From Franconibacter pulveris DSM 19144 (GTDB lineage Bacteria; Pseudomonadota; Gammaproteobacteria; Enterobacterales; Enterobacteriaceae): DNA of 64,000 nucleotides. Below the pieces are notes generated by a model. That model did not search any database. It was not told where the DNA came from and was given only the letters and a program-made list of their open reading frames with translations. Position numbers and translations under genes: made by a program. Where the stretch lies: the NCBI GenBank assembly GCA_000621185.1, contig KK211221.1:62001-126000 (forward strand). The letters are read 5' to 3'. Below, piece after piece: positions 44,432-53,010 of the stretch (position 1 is the stretch's first letter; each line of letters starts with the position of its first letter).

Positions 44432-44761
44432 TCAGACCCTGCCTGGCGGCGACCACTGGCGAGAAAGGTGCAGCGCTTGCCCATCGGTGATTGTCACTGT
44501 CACCACGACCTCGTCGCCCTGCCCGGCGGAAAAGCTAATCTGTGAAAGCGCGTAAGGTTCTCCGGCTCTGATATTCACCCAACTGTTTTGTCGAGTGGTG
44601 CTATTGCCTGCCGCACCGTGGCGGGATGTCTCCATCTGTACGCGGCACTGGCAATCCTGCGTGAGCGTAACCTGAGGTATGACAGTCCATGTGTCGCCCT
44701 GTTGATGGGCATCAAAGCCAATCTGGCTGGTAAGCGCAGCCAGGAGTATCAGCGTATGCAT
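44432..44761 (-). CDS. csgC: curli assembly protein CsgC
   Basis: A 109-aa periplasmic protein with a signal peptide (MHTLILLAALTSQIGF...) and the CxC motif CQC at about 37-39. The Ig-like fold of CsgC blocks early CsgA amyloid formation in the periplasm. A strong terminator between csgA and csgC (44774-44802) probably keeps its level far below CsgA. Confidence 0.88.
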   Translation of the reverse strand: MHTLILLAALTSQIGFDAHQQGDTWTVIPQVTLTQDCQCRVQMETSRHGAAGNSTTRQNSWVNIRAGEPYALSQISFSAGQGDEVVVTVTITDGQALHLSRQWSPPGRV

Positions 44762-44773
44762 TTTCTTCCCCCG

Positions 44774-44802
44774 AAAAAAAACAGGGCGCAGGCCCTGTTT
44801 TT
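44774..44802. terminator. terminator between csgA and csgC
   Basis: AACAGGGC (44780-44787), GCAG loop, GCCCTGTT (44792-44799), with As before and Ts after. On the minus strand it follows the csgA stop by 24 bp. Confidence 0.85.
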
Positions 44803-44825
44803 TACATGTGTTTCTACAGGTACGA

Positions 44826-45311
44826 TTAGTACTGCGAAGCGCTAGCCGAGTTGAAAGCGCCCACCTGAGTCACGTAAACCTGAGAAGAAGAAGCAGTCTG
44901 GTTGACGGTCGCGTTGTTGAAGTGGCCATCCTGGTTAACGGTGGTGGCAGAGTTACGGCTGCTCCACTGGTCAACCGTCGCGTTGTTGTGGAAACCATTC
45001 TGGGTGACGGTTACGCCGGAGTCAGAGCCGCCCCACTGGTCGATAGAGGCGTTCTGAGCATAGCCATTCTGGGTCAGCTTGATATAGCTGTTGTCAGAAC
45101 CCTGACCGGTTTCAGCGTTGTGGTTACCGCCGCGCTGTTTGATTTCAGTAGTTGAGTGATACGCGTCAGACTGCAGCGCATTAGCATGGTTGCTGGTGCC
45201 GTACTGATAAATTTTCAGGCTTGAATCTTCACCATACTGATGAAAAGGCACTGCCAGTGCGCTACCAGAAACTACCATTGCTGCCAGTGCTGCGACTTTG
45301 AAAAATTTCAT
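44826..45311 (-). CDS. csgA: major curlin subunit CsgA
   Basis: A 161-aa secreted amyloid subunit. Signal peptide MKFFKVAALAAMVVSGSALA is followed by only about ten residues (VPFHQYGEDS) and then curlin repeats with the S-x5-Q-x-G-x4-N-x-A-x3-Q pattern. I count six (starting near 31, 53, 75, 98, 121 and 143), where E. coli CsgA has five and a 22-residue Gly-rich targeting segment. It is nucleated on the surface by CsgB and secreted through CsgG. It lies 46 bp after csgB. Confidence 0.94.
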   Translation of the reverse strand: MKFFKVAALAAMVVSGSALAVPFHQYGEDSSLKIYQYGTSNHANALQSDAYHSTTEIKQRGGNHNAETGQGSDNSYIKLTQNGYAQNASIDQWGGSDSGVTVTQNGFHNNATVDQWSSRNSATTVNQDGHFNNATVNQTASSSQVYVTQVGAFNSASASQY

Positions 45312-45357
45312 GGTTTCTTCCCCATAGGATTGACGTTAAATAAGCCTAAAACGACAT

Positions 45358-45813
45358 TCAGCGCTGAATTACGCGAACTGCCATTTGCGACTGCTTTTGC
45401 ACTACAACTGCGGATTTTTGCGTACCTGACTGGATAATATCCGCGCGGTTAGCCGTGCCTTTTTGAATAACCAACGCGGAATTATCGTAACCCTCTTGTT
45501 TAAGGTTCACTTCATTGCCGTAGCCCTGTTGTGAAACGTAAGCAAGATTGTAATACCCTGATTGATCAACCTTTGCGCGGTTGGCGACGCCGGTCTGGCT
45601 AATCACCGCCTGCAATTTATTGCCGTCCTGGCGAACCCAGGCGTCATTATTTCTGCCTGTCTGACCAATTATCGCGGCCTGATTTAACGAGCCTTTGCTT
45701 ATTTCATTCACGGCAAAGTTATATTCCGAAGCTGCAAGATCAAAATGACCTGCATGAGCCAAACCAGGCACACCCAGTATTGTTAACATCGTAAACAGCA
45801 ATTTGTTTTTCAT
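45358..45813 (-). CDS. csgB: minor curlin nucleator CsgB
   Basis: A 151-aa protein with a signal peptide (MKNKLLFTMLTILGVPGLAHA) and five curlin-type repeats such as IIGQTGRNNDAWVRQ and VISQTGVANRAKVDQ, ending in a basic tail SQMAVRVIQR typical of CsgB. It anchors and nucleates CsgA fibres on the cell surface. The start at 45813 follows GGTGGAGAC. A 26-bp perfect palindrome begins 18 bp upstream of the start. Confidence 0.95.
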   Translation of the reverse strand: MKNKLLFTMLTILGVPGLAHAGHFDLAASEYNFAVNEISKGSLNQAAIIGQTGRNNDAWVRQDGNKLQAVISQTGVANRAKVDQSGYYNLAYVSQQGYGNEVNLKQEGYDNSALVIQKGTANRADIIQSGTQKSAVVVQKQSQMAVRVIQR

Positions 45814-46587
45814 GTCTCCACCCTGGACCTGGTTGTTTATTTCGCGAAATAAACAACATGCCAACGACTAATAAGTAATCACAACAATTCATTTGATATT
45901 GCTGCGCTACGGAAATGAGTATGTCCGCCGACGCGTTTTTTATATCTCACCTGCGAGTGGTATTTTTATCGCAGCCGTCATACCAAAGCATGAGATTGTT
46001 TTTTAAGCGGTTTCTTTCAGGCACATCCATATAGAGCCAAACGCTGTTCTTGTTTTGTCACTTTGTCTTCATAAAGATGACAACTCCGTGGTGTTAGCAA
46101 ACATCAGCAAAAATTAAAACAATTTTGGACAGTCACGTGACACACATCCTTTTTTTCTTAAGGTAAACTTCTCATAAAGCCATCATAAGAATGAGGGGTA
46201 TATTCTCTGAGGATTACCACTTAATACCAATTTAAAAAACCATTAAAAATCAAGATATTATGTTTTATTGCCGCTTAATCAAAACGATGCAATTGGTTAA
46301 AAATGTACAACTTTCCCATCAAAAACCAATATCCAGAAACTAGCACCATTAACATTTTAATATGTTGAGTTACATTTACTTACATCTTTAACACTTGCTT
46401 TAAGATTGGCAATGACTAGATTGAACTCATCAGAACTTTCTTGGTTTTAAAATTTATCACGCCCTCCCAGGGCCTGACGTTTTGTTATTAACACACGCAG
46501 CAGTGCATTTTTCCAGTAACCTCTGGCGGATTGCTTTTATTTGCAATCTATTGCCGGGAACCAAATATAAAGCGCGGAGTTTTCATC
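45814..46587. promoter_or_regulatory. csgBA-csgD divergent control region
   Basis: This 774-bp AT-rich region between the divergent curli operons contains no gene. In enterobacteria it binds CsgD, OmpR, IHF, H-NS and others, and includes a long csgD leader targeted by small RNAs. Visible here are the 26-bp palindrome at 45832-45857, a 10-bp palindrome GTCACGTGAC at 46132-46141, and long A/T tracts at 46220-46400. I could not place individual factor sites with confidence. Confidence 0.8.
45832..45857. repeat. 26-bp perfect palindrome upstream of csgB
   Basis: GTTGTTTATTTCG (45832-45844) is followed directly by its exact reverse complement CGAAATAAACAAC (45845-45857). It lies 18 bp before the csgB ATG, just upstream of its ribosome site. 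As RNA it would form a hairpin; as DNA it could bind a dimeric regulator. Confidence 0.85.
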
Positions 46588-47235
46588 ATGTTTAATGAAG
46601 TCCATAGTTTACCTGTTCAGACTTTAATGCTGATCACTAAACCATCGTTACAGGCGACAGCCTTATTACAGCACCTTAAGACTTCTTTAATGCTTAATGG
46701 CAAGTTACATAATATTCAGCGTTCACTGGATGAAATACCAGTAAATAGTCTCATTCTGCTGGATATGATGGAAGCAGATAAGAAGTTGATTAACTACTGG
46801 CAGGAAAATCTGGGTCGCCGGAACAACGTTAAAGTATTGCTGCTCAACACGCCGGAAGAATATCCCTTCCGCGATATTGAAAACTGGCCGCACATCAACG
46901 GGGTTTTCTACTCAAACGAAGATCAGACGCGCGTAATCGAAGGGATGCAGGGCGTGATGCGCGGCGAATGCTACTTTAGCCAGAAGCTGGCGAGCTATCT
47001 TATCACCCGCTCCGGCCATTATCGCTTTAATAGCGCGGAGTCGGCGCTGTTGACGCACCGTGAAAAAGAGATCCTCAATAAATTGCGTGTCGGCGCCTCG
47101 AATAATGAGATAGCCCAGTCGCTGTTTATTAGCGAAAACACGGTCAAAACCCACCTCTACAATCTTTTCAAAAAGATTTCGGTGAAAAACCGCACCCAGG
47201 CCGTCTCCTGGGCCAATGACAATCTCAGACGCTAA
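46588..47235 (+). CDS. csgD: curli and biofilm master regulator CsgD
   Basis: A 215-aa LuxR/FixJ-type regulator starting [20 protein letters not shown]. The N-terminal receiver-like domain (1-145) lacks a standard phosphorylation pocket; the C-terminal helix-turn-helix is [12 protein letters not shown]...[20 protein letters not shown]. It activates csgBA and cellulose-linked genes. Met 46588 gives the family length; the frame is open 19 codons upstream. Confidence 0.96.
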   Translation: MFNEVHSLPVQTLMLITKPSLQATALLQHLKTSLMLNGKLHNIQRSLDEIPVNSLILLDMMEADKKLINYWQENLGRRNNVKVLLLNTPEEYPFRDIENWPHINGVFYSNEDQTRVIEGMQGVMRGECYFSQKLASYLITRSGHYRFNSAESALLTHREKEILNKLRVGASNNEIAQSLFISENTVKTHLYNLFKKISVKNRTQAVSWANDNLRR

Positions 47236-47239
47236 CATC

Positions 47240-47629
47240 ATGAACAAGTTAACTGGCTGGTTATTGGCCGCAGGGATCCTGTGCGCCACCGGCGGCGCGC
47301 GGGCGCTTGAAGTGGAAGTGCCCGGTCTGTTAACCGATCACACCGTTTCGTCTGTCGGCCACGATTTTTATCGCGCTTTCAGCGATAAATGGGAAAGCAG
47401 TTACAGCGGGAACTTAACGATTAATGAGCGACCCAGCGCCCGGTGGGGCAGCTGGATCACTATTACCGTTGAGCAGGATGTAATTTACCAGGTTTTCTTA
47501 TTCCCGACGAAGCGTGACTTTGACAAGAACGTTGACTTCGCACTGGACCAGACTCATGAAGCGTTGCAGCGTCGACAAATTGATAAAGCATTATTAAGCA
47601 CCGGCGATTTAACAAAAGATGAATTCTAA
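47240..47629 (+). CDS. csgE: curli secretion specificity factor CsgE
   Basis: A 129-aa periplasmic protein with a signal peptide ([22 protein letters not shown]) and the conserved [21 protein letters not shown]. It caps the CsgG channel and guides CsgA. It begins 4 bp after the csgD stop. Confidence 0.95.
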   Translation: MNKLTGWLLAAGILCATGGARALEVEVPGLLTDHTVSSVGHDFYRAFSDKWESSYSGNLTINERPSARWGSWITITVEQDVIYQVFLFPTKRDFDKNVDFALDQTHEALQRRQIDKALLSTGDLTKDEF

Positions 47630-47655
47630 CGTTTCTTTCACTTCAGGAGGCTGTC

Positions 47656-48069
47656 ATGCGGGTCGCATACGCGGTTATTACCTTGCTGTTAGTATCACCG
47701 CTGTCGTGGGGCGGGAATATGGTTTTTCAGTTTCGCAACCCTAATTTCGGTGGTAACCCCAATAACGGCGCTTTTCTTCTTAATGAAGCTCAGGCGCAAA
47801 ACTCTTATAAAGATCCCAGCTATGACGATTATGCAATCGAAACGCCGTCAGCGCTGGACAACTTTACCTCAGCAATTCAGTCGCAGGTGTTAGGCGGCCT
47901 GTTAACCAATATTAATACCGGGCAGCCGGGAAGAATGGTGACTAACGATTACATCGTCGATATTGCTAACAGAGACGGACAGCTGCAGCTCAATGTCACC
48001 GATCGTAAAACAGGTAAAACCTCCACCATTCAAGTTTCGGGCCTGCAAACGGGAACCACTGATTTTTAG
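47656..48069 (+). CDS. csgF: curli nucleation accessory protein CsgF
   Basis: A 137-aa protein with signal peptide [19 protein letters not shown] and mature start [19 protein letters not shown], the segment that inserts into the CsgG channel. It couples CsgB to the secretion pore at the surface. AGGAGG precedes the start. Confidence 0.95.
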   Translation: MRVAYAVITLLLVSPLSWGGNMVFQFRNPNFGGNPNNGAFLLNEAQAQNSYKDPSYDDYAIETPSALDNFTSAIQSQVLGGLLTNINTGQPGRMVTNDYIVDIANRDGQLQLNVTDRKTGKTSTIQVSGLQTGTTDF

Positions 48070-48098
48070 GCCCTGTTAATTTTTAAAGGATGACTATC

Positions 48099-48932
48099 AT
48101 GCAGCGCTTATTATTACTTCTTGCCGTCATGTTGTTAAGTGGATGCCTGACCGCTCCGCCAAAAGAAGCGGCAAAGCCCACCTTAATGCCCCGGGCGCAA
48201 AGCTACCGTGACTTAACGAACTTACCCGACCCCAAAGGTAAGCTTTTTGTCTCGGTTTATAATATTCAGGACGAAACTGGCCAGTTTAAGCCTTATCCAG
48301 CCAGTAACTTTTCAACCGCCGTACCGCAAAGCGCCACATCTATGCTGGTTACGGCGTTGAAAGATTCCCGCTGGTTTATTCCGCTGGAGCGTCAGGGGTT
48401 ACAAAACCTGCTTAACGAACGCAAAATTATCCGTGCAGCCCAGGAGAACGGCACCGTTGCGGAAAACAACCGCATGCCGCTGCAATCGCTGGTGGCCGCC
48501 AACGTCATGATCGAAGGCTCGATTATCGGTTATGAAAGCAATGTGAAATCGGGCGGCGTCGGCGCGCGCTATTTCGGCATTGGCGGCGACACGCAATATC
48601 AGCTTGATCAAATTGCCGTTAACCTGCGTGTGGTTAATGTCAGCACAGGCGAAGTGCTTTCGTCGGTGAATACCAGTAAAACCATTCTCTCTTATGAAGT
48701 GCAGGCGGGCGTATTCCGCTTCATCGATTACCAGCGGTTGCTGGAAGGAGAAATTGGTTATACCGCGAATGAACCCGTCATGCTCTGCCTGATGTCAGCG
48801 ATTGAAACCGGGGTAATCCATTTGATAAACGACGGTATTAACCGCGGCCTGTGGGAGCTGAAAAATAAGGGCGATGCGAAAAACACCATTCTTGCGAAAT
48901 ACCGCAGCATGGCGGTGCCGCCAGAGTCCTGA
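48099..48932 (+). CDS. csgG: curli secretion channel lipoprotein CsgG
   Basis: A 277-aa outer-membrane lipoprotein with lipobox LLSGCLT (Cys 16). It forms a nonameric pore; the constriction loop YNIQDETGQFKPYPASNFSTA is present. It exports CsgA and CsgB. Met 48099 was preferred to ATG 48090, matching the E. coli length of 277. Confidence 0.96.
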   Translation: MQRLLLLLAVMLLSGCLTAPPKEAAKPTLMPRAQSYRDLTNLPDPKGKLFVSVYNIQDETGQFKPYPASNFSTAVPQSATSMLVTALKDSRWFIPLERQGLQNLLNERKIIRAAQENGTVAENNRMPLQSLVAANVMIEGSIIGYESNVKSGGVGARYFGIGGDTQYQLDQIAVNLRVVNVSTGEVLSSVNTSKTILSYEVQAGVFRFIDYQRLLEGEIGYTANEPVMLCLMSAIETGVIHLINDGINRGLWELKNKGDAKNTILAKYRSMAVPPES

Positions 48933-48950
48933 AAACGTCCTGACAAAATT

Positions 48951-48977
48951 AAAAACCAGCGCAAGCTGGTTTTTTTA
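48951..48977 (+). terminator. terminator of csgDEFG
   Basis: AAACCAGC (48953-48960), GCAA tetraloop, GCTGGTTT (48965-48972), then further Ts. It starts 18 bp after csgG and also faces the convergent ycdZ. Confidence 0.88.
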
Positions 48978-48981
48978 TGCC

Positions 48982-49455
48982 TTATATGGCTTGCGTGCTT
49001 TTAGCGGCAAGCCGCGCCGCCAGCCAGTTACCGCTGCTTTTCATTGCAAACCCAAACAGCAAACCCAGCAGTAAAGCGGGCGCCACGCTCTTCCATTCCC
49101 CCTGCGCGGCAAACGTGGCGCAGGCGCCAATGAAGGTTCCCGGCACAAAAGAGAGAAGCATGTGTCTTGCTTGCATGCACATTAAAAAAGCGACGATGCC
49201 CGTCATGGCGTAGCCGAACAGCTCCGCATGCGGCACCAGTGCGCCACCCTGAATAATGACCTGCGCCCAGGCAACACCGCTCAGTAAGGTGCAAAGCGTA
49301 GTGAAAAAGCCCGGGAGGCCGGGTTTCGGACAGGCAAACCATGCGGTGCAGCCAAGGAAGCCTGCCCAGCCGGGCAGACCAAAACTCACCGCCGCCCAGC
49401 CCCAGAGGGCGGAAAGCAGGCCGGTCGTCAATGCGAGAGGGAAGAGTCTGTTCAT
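48982..49455 (-). CDS. ycdZ: DUF1097 inner-membrane protein YcdZ
   Basis: A 157-aa protein with about five membrane helices (LTTGLLSALWGWAAVSFGL, WAGFLGCTAWFACP, LSFVPGTFIGACATFA). Function unknown. Met 49455 fits the family; the open frame continues 17 codons upstream. A CRP-like palindrome is centred about 95 bp upstream of the start. Confidence 0.9.
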   Translation of the reverse strand: MNRLFPLALTTGLLSALWGWAAVSFGLPGWAGFLGCTAWFACPKPGLPGFFTTLCTLLSGVAWAQVIIQGGALVPHAELFGYAMTGIVAFLMCMQARHMLLSFVPGTFIGACATFAAQGEWKSVAPALLLGLLFGFAMKSSGNWLAARLAAKSTQAI

Positions 49456-49541
49456 GGCGGCGTATACTAGCAGAAGGCCGCCGCACCAATGAGAAGCAAC
49501 GCACAAAAATTGTAAATAGAAATTGTTAATTACATTTTATT

Positions 49542-49557
49542 TGTGACTTTAATCACA
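49542..49557. promoter_or_regulatory. CRP-like site upstream of ycdZ
   Basis: TGTGACTTTAATCACA is a perfect TGTGA-N6-TCACA core, extended by T/A on each side. It overlaps the tail of the ycdY terminator and lies upstream of ycdZ. Confidence 0.65.
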
Positions 49558-49580
49558 AAAAAACCGGGCATCCGCCCGGC
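49554..49580 (-). terminator. terminator of ycdXY
   Basis: On the minus strand GCCGGGC (49574-49580) pairs with CCGGGC-side sequence (49564-49569) and runs into seven Ts. It lies just past the ycdY stop. Confidence 0.8.
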
Positions 49581-49584
49581 TCTC

Positions 49585-50136
49585 TTATTCTTCCTCTTCC
49601 TGCAACTCTTCCCACATCGCCTGAATAGCATCGCGGGTTAACTGCGCGAAAGTTCGCCAGAACGCGCTGGCCGCATGCGCTTCCACCTTGCCCAGGAAAG
49701 CGCCGCACCAGGGCAGCAGATAGTTATCGAATAAGGTTTCCAGCGCCTCGCTTTCATCATCCTGCGCCTGATCTTCAAGCCAGGAAGCCGCCAGCAGCAG
49801 CATGCCAAAGTGGTCTGCCGGCGCGTCGGAAAGCGGCATGCCACGCTCGCGCAGAAACGCCCTCACCTCTTCTTCCTTCGCCCCCTCTTGCCATGCGGAA
49901 CGCAGCGGCGATACGCGGCGATCATCACCGGTAAAGAGCGTACGGTAATCCGCCGCCACCTCTTGCGCGTTATAGCTTTTTTGTAGACGCGCCAGCAGCT
50001 CATCCTGCTCAAGCGGCCAGCTCTGGGCGAGCTTGCCTTCGGCAATCAGTGACCAGACCGGGGCAAGCACCGCGTCCTGCGGTTCACGGTACCAGAGGGA
50101 GCCAAGCAGGCGGCAGATAATTGAAAATTCATTCAT
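49585..50136 (-). CDS. ycdY: TorD/DmsD-family chaperone YcdY
   Basis: A 183-aa all-helical protein of the redox-enzyme maturation chaperone family, with DYRTLFTGDDRRVSPLRSAW and DHFGMLLLAASWLEDQAQ (about 112-129). In E. coli it stimulates the phosphatase YcdX. It is 21 bp after ycdX. Confidence 0.92.
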   Translation of the reverse strand: MNEFSIICRLLGSLWYREPQDAVLAPVWSLIAEGKLAQSWPLEQDELLARLQKSYNAQEVAADYRTLFTGDDRRVSPLRSAWQEGAKEEEVRAFLRERGMPLSDAPADHFGMLLLAASWLEDQAQDDESEALETLFDNYLLPWCGAFLGKVEAHAASAFWRTFAQLTRDAIQAMWEELQEEEE

Positions 50137-50157
50137 GAAACAGATCCATTGGGTTTA

Positions 50158-50895
50158 TTAAAAGGCGGCAAATTCAGCGATGGGCGCCATACCGCGGGAT
50201 TCAAGAAAATTAAGCAAACGGCGCGGCGTGACGTTAAGAATGCGATCTTCGGGGAACGCCACCTCGTCGAGGATTTTGCGGCACTCCTGGAAATCGCCCA
50301 GCGTAAAGGCGGTATGAGAATCAGAACCCAGCGCCAGCCAGCCGCCTGCGTCGCGCACCGCTTCGGCAATGGCGCGGCAATTCGGTCCACTACCCTTGCG
50401 CGAATGCGTAAAGGAGGAGTTATTCAGCTCCAGCGCCACCTGATATTTCGCGGCGGCGGCAGCTATCGCCGGAATATCGACCGGGAACTTCGGGTTGCCC
50501 GGGTGGCTGATGATATGCACATTGCCGCTCGCCATAGCGGCGATCATCGCCTCGGTGTGAGCGGCTTTATCCTGCGGTGGAAACACCGGCTCGTGGAAGC
50601 CCGCCACGATCAGATCAAGCGCATCCAGCATCGGGCCGGTGCAGTCTATCTCGCCTGCGGTATTTTTAATATTGGCTTCGATGCCGCGCAGAATGCCAAC
50701 GCCATCCACCACGCGCGGCCAGATGCGCATGTTGATAAAGTGCCAGTAGTGCGGCGCGTCGGCCATATCAGGGCCGTGATCGGTAATAGCGAACAGCTGA
50801 ATGTTTTTTTGCTTTGCCGCAGCGATATAGTCGTGAAGGTTACTGTAAGCGTGGGTACTGGCGACGGTATGCATGTGCAGGTCAACGGGATACAT
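50158..50895 (-). CDS. ycdX: PHP-domain zinc phosphatase YcdX
   Basis: A 245-aa PHP-type phosphatase. Metal ligands appear as H7-M-H9 in VDLHMHT, then AITDHGPDM (about 38), HPGNPKFP (about 130) and ALGSDSH (about 191). It has a trinuclear zinc site in E. coli and is linked to swarming. It lies with its chaperone ycdY. Confidence 0.93.
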   Translation of the reverse strand: MYPVDLHMHTVASTHAYSNLHDYIAAAKQKNIQLFAITDHGPDMADAPHYWHFINMRIWPRVVDGVGILRGIEANIKNTAGEIDCTGPMLDALDLIVAGFHEPVFPPQDKAAHTEAMIAAMASGNVHIISHPGNPKFPVDIPAIAAAAAKYQVALELNNSSFTHSRKGSGPNCRAIAEAVRDAGGWLALGSDSHTAFTLGDFQECRKILDEVAFPEDRILNVTPRRLLNFLESRGMAPIAEFAAF

Positions 50896-50954
50896 GGCGC
50901 TCTCCTTTCGGTTTTGCGCAAGGATAGCAGGTATCGGCGTTGAGGTTTAGCCTG

Positions 50955-50977
50955 AAAGCCCGGCAGGAAGGCCGGGC
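50955..50977 (-). terminator. hairpin at the end of the ghrA-ycdX interval
   Basis: GCCCGGC (50958-50964) and GCCGGGC (50971-50977), 6-nt loop; on the minus strand it is followed by TTTC. It lies just past the ghrA stop. Confidence 0.65.
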
Positions 50978-50983
50978 ACGGGT

Positions 50984-51925
50984 TCAGTAGCCGCGTTGGA
51001 GGTCGACCTGGCCTGTGGGATGCTGGCCTTTATCAAGCTGAATAATCGTTGACGAAATAAACTCCACCGCCTGCGCCGGGCGGGTTACCGCCGCAACGTG
51101 CGGCGTGATCGCCACGCGCGGGTGACGCCACAGCGGGCTTTCGGCCGGCAGCGGTTCGCGGGAGAAAACATCCAGCATTGCGCCCTTAAGCTTGCCGCTA
51201 TCCAGCGCCGTCAGCAGATCGTCTTCTACCAGATGCACGCCGCGGGCAAGGTTAAGCACGTAAGCGTTATCCGCCAGCTGGTTTACTAATTCGCTGTTGA
51301 TAATGCCCACCGTTTCCGGCGTATTGGGCAGCAGGTTGATTAACACGCGCGTATTATTCGCAAACGCGCTCAGCTCTTCCCTTCCGGCAAAGCTTTTTAC
51401 ACCGGAATAATTTTTATGGCTGCGGCTCCAGCAGCGAACCGGGAAACCCCAACCGACCAGGCTTTCCGCAACCTTCCCTCCCAGCACGCCGGCGCCCAGA
51501 ATGCCGATAGTGAAATCTTCACGTTCATAGTCAGCCAGCGGTTCCCATTTCGCCTGCAGCTTCAACGCCTGGTAATCATCAAAGCGGCGGAACCAGTGCA
51601 GCACCTGGCTTACTGCATATTCCTGCATTTGCTCCGCCATGCCGGTATCTTCGAGCCGGAACAGCGGCACGCCTGCGGGCAACAAGTCTGGATCCTTTTT
51701 TAATTTGCTGAGGATGGAGTCTACCCCGGCGCCCAGCGCAAAAACCGCTTTCAACCCGGTGCGCCCGCGTAACATTTCGACCGGCGGATGCCAGACCAGC
51801 GCGTAATCTGCCGGGCCATTATCGCCGGAGCGCCATTCACGTATCCGGGCCTGAGGAAGCTGTCGTTGCAGCAGAGATATCCAGTGGTTAGCGTCAAAAG
51901 TGGGATGGTAAAAAATGATGTCCAT
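50984..51925 (-). CDS. ghrA: glyoxylate/hydroxypyruvate reductase A
   Basis: A 313-aa D-2-hydroxyacid dehydrogenase. The Rossmann motif is [17 protein letters not shown] (about 140-156) and catalytic residues are visible as NLARG (Arg about 227), DVFSREPLP (Glu about 256) and ITPHVAA (His about 275). It reduces glyoxylate and hydroxypyruvate with NADPH. It is divergent from serX. Confidence 0.94.
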   Translation of the reverse strand: MDIIFYHPTFDANHWISLLQRQLPQARIREWRSGDNGPADYALVWHPPVEMLRGRTGLKAVFALGAGVDSILSKLKKDPDLLPAGVPLFRLEDTGMAEQMQEYAVSQVLHWFRRFDDYQALKLQAKWEPLADYEREDFTIGILGAGVLGGKVAESLVGWGFPVRCWSRSHKNYSGVKSFAGREELSAFANNTRVLINLLPNTPETVGIINSELVNQLADNAYVLNLARGVHLVEDDLLTALDSGKLKGAMLDVFSREPLPAESPLWRHPRVAITPHVAAVTRPAQAVEFISSTIIQLDKGQHPTGQVDLQRGY

Positions 51926-52062
51926 GGCTTCTCCTTTTTCTCCAGGATTACGCGAAAGCGTTGTAGTTGCAAGACTATTGCCATAAAAACAGGCAATTTG
52001 TCTTTTTAAGAAGCATGTTGCTGGAAGTTTGAGTAAACGCGCCGGAAATTCCGAAAAGTGTA

Positions 52063-52091
52063 TTGACTGGCGTTAGCCTTTTCCCTACATT
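52063..52091 (+). promoter_or_regulatory. serX promoter
   Basis: TTGACT (52063-52068), 17 bp, TACATT (52086-52091), followed by a GC-rich stretch (GCGCCCG), typical of stable-RNA promoters under stringent control. The tRNA begins 35 bp downstream. Confidence 0.75.
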
Positions 52092-52125
52092 AGCGCCCGT
52101 CCCGAGCACATCGGGAAGACAATAT

Positions 52126-52213
52126 GGTGAGGTGTCCGAGTGGCTGAAGGAGCACGCCTGGAAAGTGTGTATACGGCAACGTATCGGGGGTTCGAATCCC
52201 CCCCTCACCGCCA
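52126..52213 (+). tRNA. serX: tRNA-Ser (anticodon GGA)
   Basis: An 88-nt tRNA from GGTGAGG to the encoded CCA. Acceptor arms GGTGAGG and CCTCACC pair, the anticodon loop CTGGAAA carries GGA (52160-52162) and there is a long class II variable arm and a GGTTCGAATCC T-arm. It reads UCC/UCU codons. It is followed by a terminator and tandem repeats that copy its 3' end. Confidence 0.97.
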
Positions 52214-52223
52214 TATTTAAAGA

Positions 52224-52260
52224 AGAAGCCTGGGTTAACACCCAGGCTTCTTTGCTTTTA
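52224..52260 (+). terminator. first terminator downstream of serX
   Basis: AGAAGCCTGGGT (52224-52235), loop TAAC, ACCCAGGCTTCT (52240-52251), then a T-rich tract. A perfect 12-bp stem. Confidence 0.88.
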
Positions 52261-52408
52261 TATCCCGCCGAGCCGGGGGGATGAGAAGCCCCGACCGGGG
52301 GTCGACAGGCGGTTTACCGCCTGGACGGCAGGACCGCTTGCGGGCATGCCGCCCGTAGGGCGAGCGCCAGCGAGTCAATCCCCCCCTCACCGCCATATTT
52401 AAAGAGAG

Positions 52409-52440
52409 AGCCTGTACGAAAGTACGGGCTTTTTCGTTTT
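52409..52440 (+). terminator. second terminator in the serX repeats
   Basis: AGCCTGTAC (52409-52417), GAAA tetraloop, GTACGGGCT (52422-52430), then TTTTTCGTTTT. One G-T pair in the stem. Confidence 0.85.
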
Positions 52441-52499
52441 TATATCCCGCCGAGCCGGGGGGGATGAGAAAGGTTCACGGCCTGCCCTTAAATCTGTAT

Positions 52500-52925
52500 G
52501 CGATATGAAACGGTGTGAATCGTTCCGTTCGCTCATGCCCGGGCTTTTTATGGCACGCTTTTTCACGCGAACGTGCAAAGGGGGCTCGCCGCCGCCCCCT
52601 TTGCAATCCCGGCTCCCGGCGGAAAATCGCCCCTGCGGGGAGACCTCCACTTTTCCTCTCCGGCTTCGGGTCGGGCATGACAGTGCGTCCCTGCACTGAC
52701 ATGCCCTTGCACCGCTTACTCGGCCCATCCATGGGCCTCGCCCCTTCGGGGCCAATGCTTCGCATTGTTCAAAAATGCTCCGGGCATTTTTGTCCACCGG
52801 TGCAACCCGGCCTGCGTGAAAAAGCGGAGGCGATTTTGAGCCGGACCCAAATACCCGCTGTCAGGCTTTTTGAAGAACGATATGCGTTGGCCCGAAGGGG
52901 AAGACCCACGGACGGGCCGGGTAAC
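52500..52925. other. densely hairpinned insert within the middle repeat unit
   Basis: This roughly 385-bp extra segment makes the second repeat unit longer than the others. It holds several strong inverted repeats: 52574-52585 with 52594-52605 (12 bp perfect), 52673-52686 with 52693-52706 (13 of 14 pairs), 52722-52728 with 52731-52737, and 52771-52778 with 52784-52791, the last followed by a T-run. Frames are open on both strands but have no convincing starts or protein features. It may be a mobile repeat, a prophage remnant or a structured RNA. Confidence 0.55.
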
Positions 52926-52976
52926 GGCGAGCGCCAGCGAGTCAATCCCCCCCCTCACCGCCATATTTAAAGAGAG

Positions 52977-53010
52977 AGCCTGTACGAAAGTACGGGCTTT
53001 TTCGTTTTTA
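52977..53010 (+). terminator. third terminator in the serX repeats
   Basis: AGCCTGTAC (52977-52985), GAAA, GTACGGGCT (52990-52998), then the T-rich tract; an exact copy of the second terminator. Confidence 0.85.

Noticed and set aside
51975-52241. Minus-strand frame containing AVRGGFEPPI across serX
   Set aside because: This peptide is simply antisense tRNA-Ser; the sequence is fully explained by the tRNA.
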